The position numbers and the translations under genes are program-made. Under the pieces are notes generated by a model that did no database searches, was not told where the DNA came from, and saw only the letters and a program-made list of their open reading frames with translations. Positions 8,781 through 17,188 of a stretch of DNA of 64,000 bases are shown piece after piece. Within the stretch, counting starts at the first letter, position 1, and each line of letters opens with the position of its first letter. This DNA is from Colimorpha_A sp900556615. GTDB lineage: Bacteria > Bacillota > Clostridia > Oscillospirales > CAG-272. The stretch covers positions 1-64,000 of the forward strand of contig CAVBUH010000058.1 in assembly GCA_963598415.1 (NCBI GenBank), read 5' to 3'.

Positions 8781-10430
8781 TTATTTTTTTTCATTATGAG
8801 CGAATTTAAGAATCATAATTGTTACAAATCCGAACATAGCGGCAAGAGCTAAAACAATTATTATAACATGGAGTATATCCGAAAAGCTTATCTGCGAGGG
8901 AGGAAGCACAGCGGGACCGGTTTCGGTATCCTCGCCGGGACGTCCTACAATGGTAACAGTAATGCTGTCGCTTATTTCGGAAGAATCATCGGGAGGAAGC
9001 GTTGGATTATCGGTGTTATTCGGGGCGGTATCTTCTGAAAACGGGAGGGGATCTGACGTATCATCGCCGTTATCTGTGTCGATGACAGGCGGCTGGGTTT
9101 TGATATCGGTTGTTGTATCGGTTGTATTGGTTTGAATCGGAAGAGTATCGGTTGTTTCGGTAGAATCGGTCGTTGCAAGGCTTTCTCTGTTTCCCGGCGG
9201 TACAATATTCAACAGTGCATTATAAAAATTCTTTTGTTCATCATTCAGTTGATTGTAATAATAGCTTTTAGCGTCGTTGTCCTGTGAACTGCCGGAAGAC
9301 ATTTTGGACGGCAGGGAGGAGGTGAATGAGAAGCTTTCCGGAATTTCTGAGCTTTGAGGATACTTCTGATTTTCGGCAGTATCCGATGAAATCGGTCTTT
9401 CCTCTGCAGAGCCGGTGCTGATACTGTCGGAGGATTCCGGTTTGCTTTCTGTAGTTGACGGAAGGGTGTTGTCAGTATCGGTCGTATCAGTGATCTCAGT
9501 GGTATCGGATACGGTTTCATGATTTTTAAGATATGATTGATCTGAAAGAATCGGAAGCTCAAAAATTTTGAGATTTGTGCCAGAGATATCCCCTGATGCC
9601 ACATGATTTTCAGAGAAAACCGTTCCGTTTTTATGGTTTACGACGGTATTGGAGCCGACAAGAAGATAATTTGATGAAACGGATTTTCCGTCATCCCAAG
9701 TAGCGTCGACGGCATACCATTTCCCGTCATCCATTCTGACGTAATTCCACATATGGTTTTCACTTTTCGAAGAGGTGATTCCTTTTCCCGAAACGAGAAT
9801 GCATTCGATTCCGTTCCTGTCGCAAATAAGCTTGAAGGCTTCGGCATAGCCCTCGCATACCGAGCGGTGATCTACAAGCGCACCATATGCGCTGTAAACA
9901 TAGGGAGCTTCTTTCGGATCGGTATAAACCGTAAGCTCGCAAATATAATCATGAATCGATTTTACACGGTCATAAAGTGTTTCTCCTTCCGGAGTAAAGC
10001 TGTTTACAACCGCCGACAGCGTTTCTGTCAGATAATCCGGCGCATATGGTGAGGAATAAGCATCCAATGCTTTGATCGTATTTTTAAGTTCCGTAATCAC
10101 CCAAGTATAGTGATTGCCGGTCTTGCTTCCTTTTGGCGCAACGTTTATAAGCGAGTGGTTTATATCCATCCACATCGAGCGCATCGGATGATCCATAGTA
10201 AAAGCATCATAAGCAGTCTGGGTAATAAGCTTAAGCGCGCGGATTGCTTCGGCATACTCTTCCTCGGTTGCCGGATCGGAAATGCTTATATATTTAATTG
10301 ATTCAATAAGCTGAACTTTTATGGTTATATCGTCAACCGCTGCTAAGGCGGTGAAGCAAAAAAGCGGTGAGACCGATAAGGCAGCTACAAGAACAACAGA
10401 GATTATTATTTGTAAATTTTTGGTTTTCAT
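8781..10430 (-). CDS. Membrane-anchored transglutaminase-like surface protein
   Basis: A 549-residue exported protein. A signal peptide occupies residues 1-30. A transglutaminase-like core spans about 130-260, with the Cys of RSVCEGYAEAF, the His of NHMWNYV and the Asp of YAVDATWDD forming the expected Cys-His-Asp triad. Such domains in bacteria act as peptidases, peptide N-glycanases or cross-linkers. Residues about 300-500 are a low-complexity Ser/Thr/Asp/Pro linker (DTTEITDTTDTD and similar), and a membrane segment near 515-538 is followed by a short basic tail. The catalytic domain should face outward on a flexible stalk. The ATG at 10430 is preferred over a TTG two codons upstream. Single gene. 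Confidence 0.82.
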   Translation of the reverse strand: MKTKNLQIIISVVLVAALSVSPLFCFTALAAVDDITIKVQLIESIKYISISDPATEEEYAEAIRALKLITQTAYDAFTMDHPMRSMWMDINHSLINVAPKGSKTGNHYTWVITELKNTIKALDAYSSPYAPDYLTETLSAVVNSFTPEGETLYDRVKSIHDYICELTVYTDPKEAPYVYSAYGALVDHRSVCEGYAEAFKLICDRNGIECILVSGKGITSSKSENHMWNYVRMDDGKWYAVDATWDDGKSVSSNYLLVGSNTVVNHKNGTVFSENHVASGDISGTNLKIFELPILSDQSYLKNHETVSDTTEITDTTDTDNTLPSTTESKPESSDSISTGSAEERPISSDTAENQKYPQSSEIPESFSFTSSLPSKMSSGSSQDNDAKSYYYNQLNDEQKNFYNALLNIVPPGNRESLATTDSTETTDTLPIQTNTTDTTTDIKTQPPVIDTDNGDDTSDPLPFSEDTAPNNTDNPTLPPDDSSEISDSITVTIVGRPGEDTETGPAVLPPSQISFSDILHVIIIVLALAAMFGFVTIMILKFAHNEKK

Positions 10431-10620
10431 AGGCAATATATCCGTTCTGAATTTTTGTACCCGAAATAATGATATACTTTTATTTTGTTATAGTCAATAG
10501 ATAATATGTGACAATGGATGTAAAATTTCGTGATGAAAGAGGAGCGGTTATTGTTATTTTTGTGAATAAAATGGAGCAAATGAGAAAAAGCAGAAAAATG
10601 AAAAAAATATATTTAAGCCA

Positions 10621-10649
10621 TTGACAGTAAAGAGAATATGTGATATAAT
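10621..10649 (+). promoter_or_regulatory. Sigma-A promoter of the metal-efflux operon
   Basis: TTGACA at 10621-10626 and TATAAT at 10644-10649 with a 17-base spacer: a consensus vegetative promoter. The operator begins four bases after the -10 box. Confidence 0.88.
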
Positions 10650-10652
10650 TCA

Positions 10653-10685
10653 GTTGAATGATTGTTCAATTGAACATTTAATCAA
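10653..10685 (+). promoter_or_regulatory. ArsR/SmtB-type operator
   Basis: A perfect 14-bp palindrome TGTTCAATTGAACA (10663-10676) is extended by TTGA and TCAA outer arms. TGAACA-containing palindromes overlapping the start of transcription are the known target of CadC/SmtB repressors, so the gene at 10708 probably represses its own operon here. Confidence 0.8.
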
Positions 10686-10707
10686 AACAAGAAGAGAGGG
10701 AAGTAGT

Positions 10708-11070
10708 ATGACAGGCTCAGATGAGTCGCTATCGTGCGAATATATGCACATTCATAGTGATCTTGTGGATAAAGTAAATGCCAATATGCCCGATGAGGAT
10801 ATTCTCTGTGATCTTGCGGAATTGTATCGGGTTTTTGGTGACAGTACCCGGATACGGATACTGTATGCGCTGTTTGAATCGGAAATGTGTGTCTGCGATA
10901 TTGCCCAGGTACTCGGAATGAGTATATCTGCGATTTCGCATCAGCTTCGTGTGCTTAAACAGGCAAGGCTTGTAAAATACAGAAGAGAAGGAAAAACAGT
11001 ATTTTATTCGCTTTCCGATGACCATGTGAGATCCATTATGGACCAGGGAATCGGTCATGTGGAAGAATGA
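10708..11070 (+). CDS. ArsR/SmtB family metal-sensing repressor (CadC-like)
   Basis: A 120-residue winged-helix repressor. The recognition region SISAISHQLRVLKQARLV is typical of the family. The alpha-3 metal site is CVCD near residue 63, and cysteines in the N-terminal segment (Cys10 and Cys36) could complete a thiolate site as in CadC. The C-terminal helix carries DDHVRSIMDQGIGHVE, with Asp/His/His/Glu residues fitting an alpha-5 zinc site. It should leave the DNA on binding Cd, Pb or Zn and derepress the efflux genes that follow. AGAGAGGGAAG precedes the ATG at 10708; an in-frame ATG further upstream would overlap the promoter. Confidence 0.88.
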   Translation: MTGSDESLSCEYMHIHSDLVDKVNANMPDEDILCDLAELYRVFGDSTRIRILYALFESEMCVCDIAQVLGMSISAISHQLRVLKQARLVKYRREGKTVFYSLSDDHVRSIMDQGIGHVEE

Positions 11071-11350
11071 TATTTCCTGTTTGCTGAACCAATCAAAATG
11101 CTGCCGGAAAGCGCAGGGAAGCCGGTTTTTGCTTGTTTTGTGCTTGAATTTGAGATTTTTTGTCAAAAGCACTTCGGTATTGTTCGGCTTTTTAAAACAT
11201 AACAGCACGGACATCATCTTGTGCATTTAACCGGTGAAAGCTTTTATTTCAACGTTTTTTCGGAAGATCAAAATGTTCCGAAAACGTGAAGTTGTTTCTC
11301 AAACAGCTTTATTCAGTGAGTATTTATTAAAATTAGAGGAGAATGTACCG

Positions 11351-11569
11351 ATGAGGAAAATATTTAAGCTTGAAGATCTCGATTGTGCGAATTGCGCTGC
11401 GAAAATGGAGAATGCAGTCAAGGAAATTGAGGGAGTTGCTTTTGTTTCGGTTTCCTTCATGACACAGAAAATGATTATAGAAGCCGATGACGATCAATTT
11501 AATGAGATTATGAAAAAGGCGGTTAAGCTTTGCCGCAAAATCGAACCTGACTGCAGAATCATTCTGTAA
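11351..11569 (+). CDS. Stand-alone heavy-metal-associated (HMA) domain protein
   Basis: A 72-residue ferredoxin-fold metallochaperone domain. DCANCAAKMENAV carries the CxxC metal ligands near residues 12-15, followed by the usual VxxVSVSFMTQKMIIEAD strand pattern. In most ZntA/CadA pumps this domain is fused to the ATPase N-terminus; here it is a separate gene 149 bases before an ATPase that starts directly with its membrane region. It probably delivers metal to that pump or replaces its missing domain. The start was chosen for the AGAGGAG at 11334-11340; a longer frame from 11234 has no recognisable extra domain. Confidence 0.85.
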   Translation: MRKIFKLEDLDCANCAAKMENAVKEIEGVAFVSVSFMTQKMIIEADDDQFNEIMKKAVKLCRKIEPDCRIIL

Positions 11570-11718
11570 GGAGCTTAGCGTGAAAGGCAAGACCGCCGTA
11601 TATTGAAGAAGCTGTATTTTATGCATCCGTTCTCTGCAAAAGGATTTCCATTTTTTCAAAAATACGGAAGAATTTTACGGCAGCCTGTGCGCCGCATGGC
11701 GGCGGAAAGGAGATTTCT

Positions 11719-13584
11719 ATGACTGTAAAACAAAAAAAACTTATACTTAGAATTGTTTTGGCATTTGTTGTGTTTGCTGTAGCACTGCTTATTCCCGTGA
11801 ACAAAACGGTAAAACTGTTTATTTATCTTGCTTCTTATGCGGTAGCGGGATATTCTGTGGTTATTAAAGCTGTAAAAAATATACTCAAAGGGCAGATTTT
11901 TGACGAGAATTTTCTTATGACGCTTGCAACCGTTGGTGCTTTCGCGGTAGGAGAATATCCGGAAGCGGTTTTTGTAATGCTGTTTTATCAAATCGGAGAA
12001 CTCTTTGAAAGTATCGCCGTCGGTAAAAGCCGCAAATCTATTACCGAACTTATGGATTTGCGCCCGGATTATGCCAATGTAGAAAGAAACGGAGAAGTTT
12101 TGGTTGTTTCGCCGGAGGAAGTATCGGTCGGAGAAACCGTCATAGTGAAGCCGGGAGAGAAAATTCCGCTTGACGGTGTTATTGACGAGGGACAGACAAG
12201 CGTGAATACAACAGCGCTTACCGGAGAATCAATTCCCCGAGATGCTTCGATTGGAGATTCGGTTATCAGTGGTTGTATTAACATAAGCGGTTTGATAAAA
12301 GTGAGAGTTGAAAAGCCTTACAGCGAGTCGACAGCCTCAAAAATACTTGAGCTTGCCGAGAACTCCGCTGCCAATAAATCGAAATCCGAGGGCTTTATTA
12401 CATCGTTTGCCAAGTATTATACGCCTGCGGTTGTTGTATGCGCCTTGCTTATCGCAGTGCTGCCCCCGGTTTTTGACGGGAATTGGTCCGAATGGATATA
12501 CAGGGCGCTCAGCTTTCTTGTTATATCTTGTCCATGCGCACTTGTTATTTCAGTTCCGCTTACCTTCTTTGCGGGGATGGGAAACGCGTCAAAAAACGGA
12601 ATTCTCGTGAAGGGCTCGGGATATCTTGAAAGACTTGCTTCCTGCGAGACCGCTGTTTTTGACAAGACGGGAACGCTCACCGAAGGAAGCTTTCAGGTGA
12701 CGGCGATTCACCCGGAGCAGATGAGTGAGAAACAGTTGCTTGAAATGGCGGTCTTGGCAGAGAGCTATTCCAATCATCCTATTTCAAATTCTCTTAAGGA
12801 AGCATATCAAAAAGATATTGATAAATCGCGTATCTCGGAAGTGACGGAGATTGCCGGGCGAGGCGTCTGCGCTGTGATCGATGGCAAAACGGTTTACGCC
12901 GGAAACGGGAAGCTTATGAATGAAATCGGCGCGAATTGGCATGAATGCCATCTTGGGGGAACGGTTGTGCATGTTGCGGCAAGGGACAGTCTCGGAAAGG
13001 TTATATATGAAGGGCATATAACGATTTCCGATCGTATTAAACAGGGAGCGGCAGAAGCATTGACTGAGCTTAAGACACTCGGAGTGAAAAGAAACGTGAT
13101 GCTTACCGGTGATGTCAGGCAATCCGCCGAAAAAATTGCTGCGCAGCTTCCGATTGACGAAATCCACAGCGGACTGCTTCCCACAGATAAGGTTACGGAA
13201 GTTGAAAAACTTTTGCGGGAGGGAAGCCCTCAACGCTTTCTTTTATTTGTCGGGGACGGCGTGAACGATGCCCCGGTGCTGTCGCGTGCCGATGTCGGAG
13301 TAGCAATGGGGGCGCTTGGCTCTGATGCCGCTATTGAATCTGCCGATGTAATAATAATGGACGATGACTTGAGAAGGCTTTCGGGAGCCGTGAAAATTGC
13401 AAGACGTACCAAAAGCATTGTCCGCCAAAATGTTTTTTTCAGTCTTGCAGTGAAATTTGCCGTTCTCATACTGAGCGCGGTGGGAATTTGCTCTATGTGG
13501 GAAGCGGTATTTGCTGATGTTGGGGTTATGGTGATTGCCGTGATGAACGCTATGCGCGCTATGAACACCGGTAAACTGAGATGA
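11719..13584 (+). CDS. cadA: P1B-type heavy-metal ATPase (Cd/Zn/Pb exporter)
   Basis: A 621-residue membrane pump that exports soft divalent metals at the cost of ATP. The membrane metal site is CPC in SCPCALVISVP, the phosphorylation motif is DKTGTLTEG, the nucleotide-binding SxHP motif is SNHPIS, and the hinge is GDGVNDAPVLSRADVG. The actuator loop TGES is present. Six or seven membrane spans fit the shortened P1B-2 class without an N-terminal HMA domain, which is encoded separately just upstream. The C-terminal membrane pair contains the Asp of FADVGVMVIA, common in Zn/Cd/Pb pumps. The CadC-like regulator upstream supports Cd/Zn/Pb rather than copper. GGAAAGGAG precedes the ATG. Confidence 0.9.
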   Translation: MTVKQKKLILRIVLAFVVFAVALLIPVNKTVKLFIYLASYAVAGYSVVIKAVKNILKGQIFDENFLMTLATVGAFAVGEYPEAVFVMLFYQIGELFESIAVGKSRKSITELMDLRPDYANVERNGEVLVVSPEEVSVGETVIVKPGEKIPLDGVIDEGQTSVNTTALTGESIPRDASIGDSVISGCINISGLIKVRVEKPYSESTASKILELAENSAANKSKSEGFITSFAKYYTPAVVVCALLIAVLPPVFDGNWSEWIYRALSFLVISCPCALVISVPLTFFAGMGNASKNGILVKGSGYLERLASCETAVFDKTGTLTEGSFQVTAIHPEQMSEKQLLEMAVLAESYSNHPISNSLKEAYQKDIDKSRISEVTEIAGRGVCAVIDGKTVYAGNGKLMNEIGANWHECHLGGTVVHVAARDSLGKVIYEGHITISDRIKQGAAEALTELKTLGVKRNVMLTGDVRQSAEKIAAQLPIDEIHSGLLPTDKVTEVEKLLREGSPQRFLLFVGDGVNDAPVLSRADVGVAMGALGSDAAIESADVIIMDDDLRRLSGAVKIARRTKSIVRQNVFFSLAVKFAVLILSAVGICSMWEAVFADVGVMVIAVMNAMRAMNTGKLR

Positions 13585-13905
13585 TATAATCCGTGTCGGA
13601 ATGTCCGTTTTAGGAGAAAAGATTTCGAATTTATTTCCGGAGGCAGTATGGTTTGTTATGAAAGTGCTGATGACAGAACAGCATGCGAAGAAAAGCTTTT
13701 ATATATCACTTATCTATAATAGTGTCTGAATATGTCGTTTTGTCTCAGCTTTTTGGGAAAATTCACAATAAATTCATAATTTTAATTCCGAATCCACCGG
13801 GAGAGATCGAATTAAGTGCGGTATTTTGGGTGGATTCGGACTGTTACGACAAAAAGCTTGCTGTATGTAGACTAAAAAAGACTGTTCCGGTTTCTCCGAA
13901 ACAAT
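13585..13905. other. Gap after the metal ATPase, no gene seen
   Basis: No supported coding frame, tRNA or clear terminator. The region leads into a family A copy. Confidence 0.4.
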
Positions 13906-14085
13906 TTAAGGCAATACCACCGGGTTCTGACGGTACAAATGCGCAGTCCTATTTTTCGCCAAACGATACCAATTGAGGAGGCAAGAGTGATTCCTTTGCC
14001 AACGAAATTTGTGTAGTATGACGGAGTGGATGCAGGCATATGCGCAGCAAAGGCGTTAGCCGTGCACCCGGCGGTATTGCCTTAA
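13906..14085 (+). mobile_element. Family A repeat (180 bp), copy 5
   Basis: Well-preserved copy: TTAAGGCAATACCACCGGGT at the left (left-2) and CCCGGCGGTATTGCCTTAA at the right (right-1). It is a hybrid of the two end types. The final TTAA is shared with a sequence resembling a family B end (TTAAGGAATCCTTGAATAA). Confidence 0.9.
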
Positions 14086-14872
14086 GGAATCCTTGAATAA
14101 ATGTCCGTTGTTTTATTCTAAATATGGAAATATATTATTTTTAAGTAAGAAAACAAAGCGGCAATGTTAAAAATATAGATGTTTTATTGATTCTCATTCC
14201 ATTTTTCTAAAAGGCAGACAGTCCTTATATCTTAGACTGTGGAAAGTTTCGCCCGGCAATGGCAAGCGTAGTATAGATTTGCACAAGCGAATAGAGTATA
14301 CAGATGGTTTTCGCGCTTCTTCAATCTATGATATGCCGTTTCCCGGCAGTCAAACTGACACCATAACCCGGTTGATTGCGTCGAAAAACAGCTTATTCAA
14401 GCTTGTTTGCCTCCAAAGACAGCAGATTTGTACAGCGTTGTTTCAACTGCATCTATCGTGAAGTGAAGCCAATTCCTATGGGCTTTGGTGTGGTACCGCT
14501 GTCGTAAACAGCGTCTCGGTGACCGAATAGGGAAGGCTGAACCAAATCTGAAACAGTTACATCCGCAGTATTTTCGTAATCTGCATGGGAAACATTCCCT
14601 CGTTTTGGGGACAACGCCCCGCCTATTCATCTTATGGGATAATCTCGCCCGTGATTCCCCAAATTTCTTTTCGCGTGGTTTCCTTCTTCATTCTAACCTA
14701 TCACTCATATTTTGAAGGATTCATTATACTATATTCGGAATCTGTGTGGTACTGTCAATTCAATATGAGCTTCCTTAACTCCCATAAAAGTCTGTAATTT
14801 TTTGATTCAAAGTGGATTGAGAAGTATCTTTTGAATCTGAAATATAATATATTTGCAAAAATATAAAAAACT
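14083..14872. other. Unexplained non-coding stretch
   Basis: About 790 bases. The first 20 resemble a family B terminus. The segment 14200-14720 has a higher GC content than the flanks and no long frame with a start site on either strand; short frames give no recognisable protein. GGGGACAACGCCCCG at 14617-14631 is a small hairpin. It could be a decayed gene or mobile element, or a structured RNA; I cannot decide. Confidence 0.35.
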
Positions 14873-14873
14873 C

Positions 14874-14902
14874 TTGATATAATTGTTATAATGTGATACA
14901 AT
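14874..14902 (+). promoter_or_regulatory. Promoter of the HU-rqcP-yabPQ-divIC cluster
   Basis: TTGATA at 14874-14879 and TACAAT at 14897-14902 with 17-base spacing. It gives a 5' leader of roughly 145 bases before the HU start. The leader contains GCGCC/GGCGC and ACGCG/CGCGT pairings at 14960-15000. Confidence 0.65.
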
Positions 14903-15054
14903 AATCAATGTATGAGTATATAAGCAGTAGGTGAAGACGCATTGAAAGCGATCGATCCTTACGCGCCGATAAGGCGCGGCTCAGACCGCGTAAACGACCG
15001 TCGGCAGCGCGGTATCCATAAAATATTTATTCCGACGGAGAATAGAGGATTATT

Positions 15055-15327
15055 ATGACAAAAACCGAACTTATCGCAGAGGTCGCGGAGAAAACCGGAC
15101 TTAAAAAGAAGGACGCGGAGGCAGCTGTCTCTTCCGTACTGACTGCCATCGCGGACAAGCTTGCCGCCGGAGAAAAGGTTCAGCTTGTCGGCTTCGGAAC
15201 CTTTGAGGTTAAAGAGCGTGCCGAAAGAGACGGAAGGAATCCTTTTACCGGCGAAGCGATTAAAATTGCCGCTTCCAAACGTCCGGTATTTACTGCCGGG
15301 AAGGCTCTTCGCGATCAGGTAAAGTAA
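15055..15327 (+). CDS. hup: HU family nucleoid DNA-binding protein
   Basis: A 90-residue histone-like protein that binds and bends DNA as a homodimer. The start MTKTELIAEVAEKTGLKKKD, the core GFGTFEVKERAERDGRNP and the tip FTGEAIKIAASKRPVF fit HU throughout; IHF is excluded by the taxon and by the arm sequence. A GAGG-type site precedes the ATG (AGAGGATTATT). It is the first gene of the cluster with rqcP directly behind (one base apart). In Bacillus the rqcP-yabPQ-divIC block usually follows other genes, so HU here occupies the lead position, as in several Clostridia. Confidence 0.95.
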   Translation: MTKTELIAEVAEKTGLKKKDAEAAVSSVLTAIADKLAAGEKVQLVGFGTFEVKERAERDGRNPFTGEAIKIAASKRPVFTAGKALRDQVK

Positions 15328-15328
15328 T

Positions 15329-15571
15329 ATGCGCCTTGACAAGTATCTTAAAGTCTCAAGACTCATAAAGCGTCGTACCGTAGCAAACGAGGCTTGCGAT
15401 AATGCACATGTGACGGTTAACGGAAAACCTGCCAAAGCATCGTATGATGTAAAGGAAAACGATATTATTGTAATTTCCTTCGGGGAACGGAGTCTTAAGG
15501 TTCGGGTGCTTGATATAAAGGAGCATACTCTTAAGGCTGACGCGGCATCGCTTTATGAGGTGCTTGACTGA
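15329..15571 (+). CDS. rqcP: S4-domain ribosome quality control protein RqcP (YabO)
   Basis: An 80-residue, almost pure S4 RNA-binding domain: MRLDKYLKVSRLIKRRTVAN, then VTVNGKPAKASYDVKENDII. RqcP/YabO works with RqcH on stalled large ribosomal subunits, stabilising the peptidyl-tRNA during alanine tailing. Identity rests on length, sequence and the yabP-yabQ-divIC genes that follow, the same order as in Bacillus subtilis. Hsp15 is the alternative family but is longer. Its start lies just past the HU stop, so translation is likely coupled. Confidence 0.9.
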   Translation: MRLDKYLKVSRLIKRRTVANEACDNAHVTVNGKPAKASYDVKENDIIVISFGERSLKVRVLDIKEHTLKADAASLYEVLD

Positions 15572-15653
15572 TTCAGCAAAAAAATCCTGTGTTGTCATTA
15601 TGCCGCCCCCTTAATCATATATTATAGTAATATTTGTTTTATCGGAGGCGGCA

Positions 15654-15944
15654 ATGACAGAAAAAGGTGAGTTGAATCGGCAGAATCAAAGCGACGAGCA
15701 GAAGCTCTTGATACTTGACCGAAAAATAATGAATATATCCGGCGTTCTTGATGTCGTTAGCTTTGACGAGACAGGAGCGGTTCTTCGGACTTCTCTCGGC
15801 ACCCTGACCATCGACGGGGAAGAGCTTCATGTAGTAAAGCTTGATCTCGGAAATGGAAGCGTGGTAATTGAGGGGAAGATAAACGGCATTTTTTATTCGG
15901 AGGCGGGCGGGGCTAAGAATCGTGCCAAGCGCCTGTTCAGATAA
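15654..15944 (+). CDS. yabP: Sporulation protein YabP
   Basis: A 96-residue protein of the YabP/YqfC family with the typical core LDRKIMNISGVLDVVSFDE and LGTLTIDGEELHVVKLDLGNG...IEGKINGIFYSE. YabP is made in the mother cell under sigma-E and, with YabQ, is associated with spore cortex formation. AGGCGGCA precedes the ATG. Its stop overlaps the yabQ start in TAATG. Presence of this pair is strong evidence that the organism or its recent ancestor forms endospores. Confidence 0.9.
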   Translation: MTEKGELNRQNQSDEQKLLILDRKIMNISGVLDVVSFDETGAVLRTSLGTLTIDGEELHVVKLDLGNGSVVIEGKINGIFYSEAGGAKNRAKRLFR

Positions 15945-16549
15945 TGCTGATACCCGTTGACAGAAATGTTTTTTTACCGCTTCTTCTGTGGTCCTTTGCT
16001 GCAGGTATCTTTTTCGGTGCGGTATATGATATATTCCGTATCAGAAGGGCAGCGTTCCGAATCCCAGGACTTGACGGCAAAAAAGCTAAGAGCAGATTGA
16101 TGCGTTTTTTTATCGCTAATTTGTCTGCTACTGACACGGTGATTGTTTTTATAGAGGATATTATTTTCTCTCTTTTCTGTACTTCGGCTTTTATACTGAT
16201 TAACTTTAAGTTGTATTTCGGACTGCCGAGGTGGTATTCGGTGGTTTCCGCTGCCGGAGGCTTCTTTTTGTATCATTATACTGTTGGTCGGCTTGTAATC
16301 ATGTCTGCCGAAGCTATCGTGCGTTTTATAGCGTCGGTTATCCGATTTGTGATTTCTCATACGGTTATTCCGTTATGTGCATTTGTAAAAAAGATTATCG
16401 CTTTATTGTCAGAGGCAGAAAGAAAACGTAGGCTTTTGCTGTATACGGCTATGTATGAAAAACGCCTGATTTTCTCGGTTTCTGATATATACATACCAAG
16501 TCAAAACAATGCCCCAGAAGATTCTCATGTAAATATTTCCGGGGAGTGA
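15944..16549 (+). CDS. yabQ: Spore cortex biosynthesis membrane protein YabQ
   Basis: A 201-residue integral membrane protein. Hydrophobic segments lie near residues 8-28, 62-84 (VIVFIEDIIFSLFCTSAF), 92-112 and 122-145, the four-to-five-span topology of YabQ. YabQ localises to membranes around the forespore and is needed for cortex synthesis in Bacillus. Coupled to yabP by a one-base overlap, and its stop overlaps a possible GTG start of the next gene. Sequence is only weakly conserved; position is the strongest evidence. Confidence 0.85.
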   Translation: MLIPVDRNVFLPLLLWSFAAGIFFGAVYDIFRIRRAAFRIPGLDGKKAKSRLMRFFIANLSATDTVIVFIEDIIFSLFCTSAFILINFKLYFGLPRWYSVVSAAGGFFLYHYTVGRLVIMSAEAIVRFIASVIRFVISHTVIPLCAFVKKIIALLSEAERKRRLLLYTAMYEKRLIFSVSDIYIPSQNNAPEDSHVNISGE

Positions 16550-16566
16550 AGAAAGGAAAGTCGGAA

Positions 16567-16845
16567 ATGAAAAACGGCGGACGTTTAAATTTTTTTGTGA
16601 AGCTTACTATCCTTGTGGTGATATGCTTTTGTGCCGTCAATATTATAAAACTTCGAACCGACTACAATGATCTAAAGGACAGAGAAGCGGAATTGCTTAA
16701 AGAAAAAGCGGAATATGAGGAAGCGATTGATAAACTTAAGTTTGACCTTGAGCAAGAAATGGATGAAGATTATATAATGCGCATTGCAAGGGAAAAGCTG
16801 AATTATTATCTTCCGGATGAAATTATTTTTTATAATGACCGCTGA
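16567..16845 (+). CDS. divIC: Septum formation initiator DivIC/FtsB-like
   Basis: A 92-residue bitopic division protein. A short basic N-terminus is followed by one membrane span (residues 9-28, FFVKLTILVVICFCAVNII) and a coiled coil rich in Lys/Glu (LKDREAELLKEKAEYEEAI), then the C-terminal YIMRIAREKLNYYLPDE, a typical DivIC/FtsB ending. DivIC/FtsB pairs with FtsL and DivIB/FtsQ at the septum. I place the start at the ATG with AAAGGAAAG nine bases before; a GTG at 16546 overlapping the yabQ stop is possible. A terminator follows at 16899. Confidence 0.88.
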   Translation: MKNGGRLNFFVKLTILVVICFCAVNIIKLRTDYNDLKDREAELLKEKAEYEEAIDKLKFDLEQEMDEDYIMRIAREKLNYYLPDEIIFYNDR

Positions 16846-16898
16846 TGAGACAGTTTTTAAGCTTTCTCTTGATTTTGTATTAGTTTTGGTTTATAATG

Positions 16899-16933
16899 AT
16901 ACCGTACTTCGAAATGAGTACGGTATATTTTTT
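16899..16933 (+). terminator. Intrinsic terminator of the HU-divIC cluster
   Basis: ATACCGTACT pairs perfectly with AGTACGGTAT around an eight-base loop, followed by ATTTTTTAT. The remaining 250 bases before the next gene show no gene; 17111-17188 is shared with a leader at 44462. Confidence 0.85.
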
Positions 16934-17110
16934 ATCGGCGGATCGTCTTGATTTCTATAAAATAACAGGCAAAAGGAAAATTGGAAAACAGAGCGGGCGG
17001 AACAACGGAAAAACGTGATGTGTTATGTGTCTATATCTGTGCCAGCACATCGTAGGTTTACGATGATAAAATTTTCTGTTTTGCCGTATGCTCTTGCTTT
17101 CCGACCGGCG

Positions 17111-17188
17111 GATTTTATGAGCGCAGCTCGCTCATCGATTCCGGGGAAGACGATTCCGTTATTTTATGAAGGCTATGGTTATAAAATG
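17111..17188 (+). repeat. Shared 5' leader, copy 1 (family D)
   Basis: The segment ending TTTATGAAGGCTATGG then TAAAATG is closely similar to 44462-44524. Both begin GATTTTxxTATG or GATTTTATGAG with a short hairpin, then ATTC.GGGGAA, and both end at the start codon of a gene. The downstream genes are unrelated. Confidence 0.55.

Noticed and set aside
11234..11350. N-terminal extension of the HMA protein
   Set aside because: The extra 39 residues are not part of the HMA fold and a good ribosome-binding site precedes the internal ATG.
13683..13976. 97-codon open frame after the metal ATPase
   Set aside because: Its second half lies inside a family A repeat and it has no ribosome-binding site or known domain.
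14397..14715. Overlapping frames of 60-77 codons on both strands
   Set aside because: None has a start site or recognisable sequence, and they overlap each other on opposite strands.
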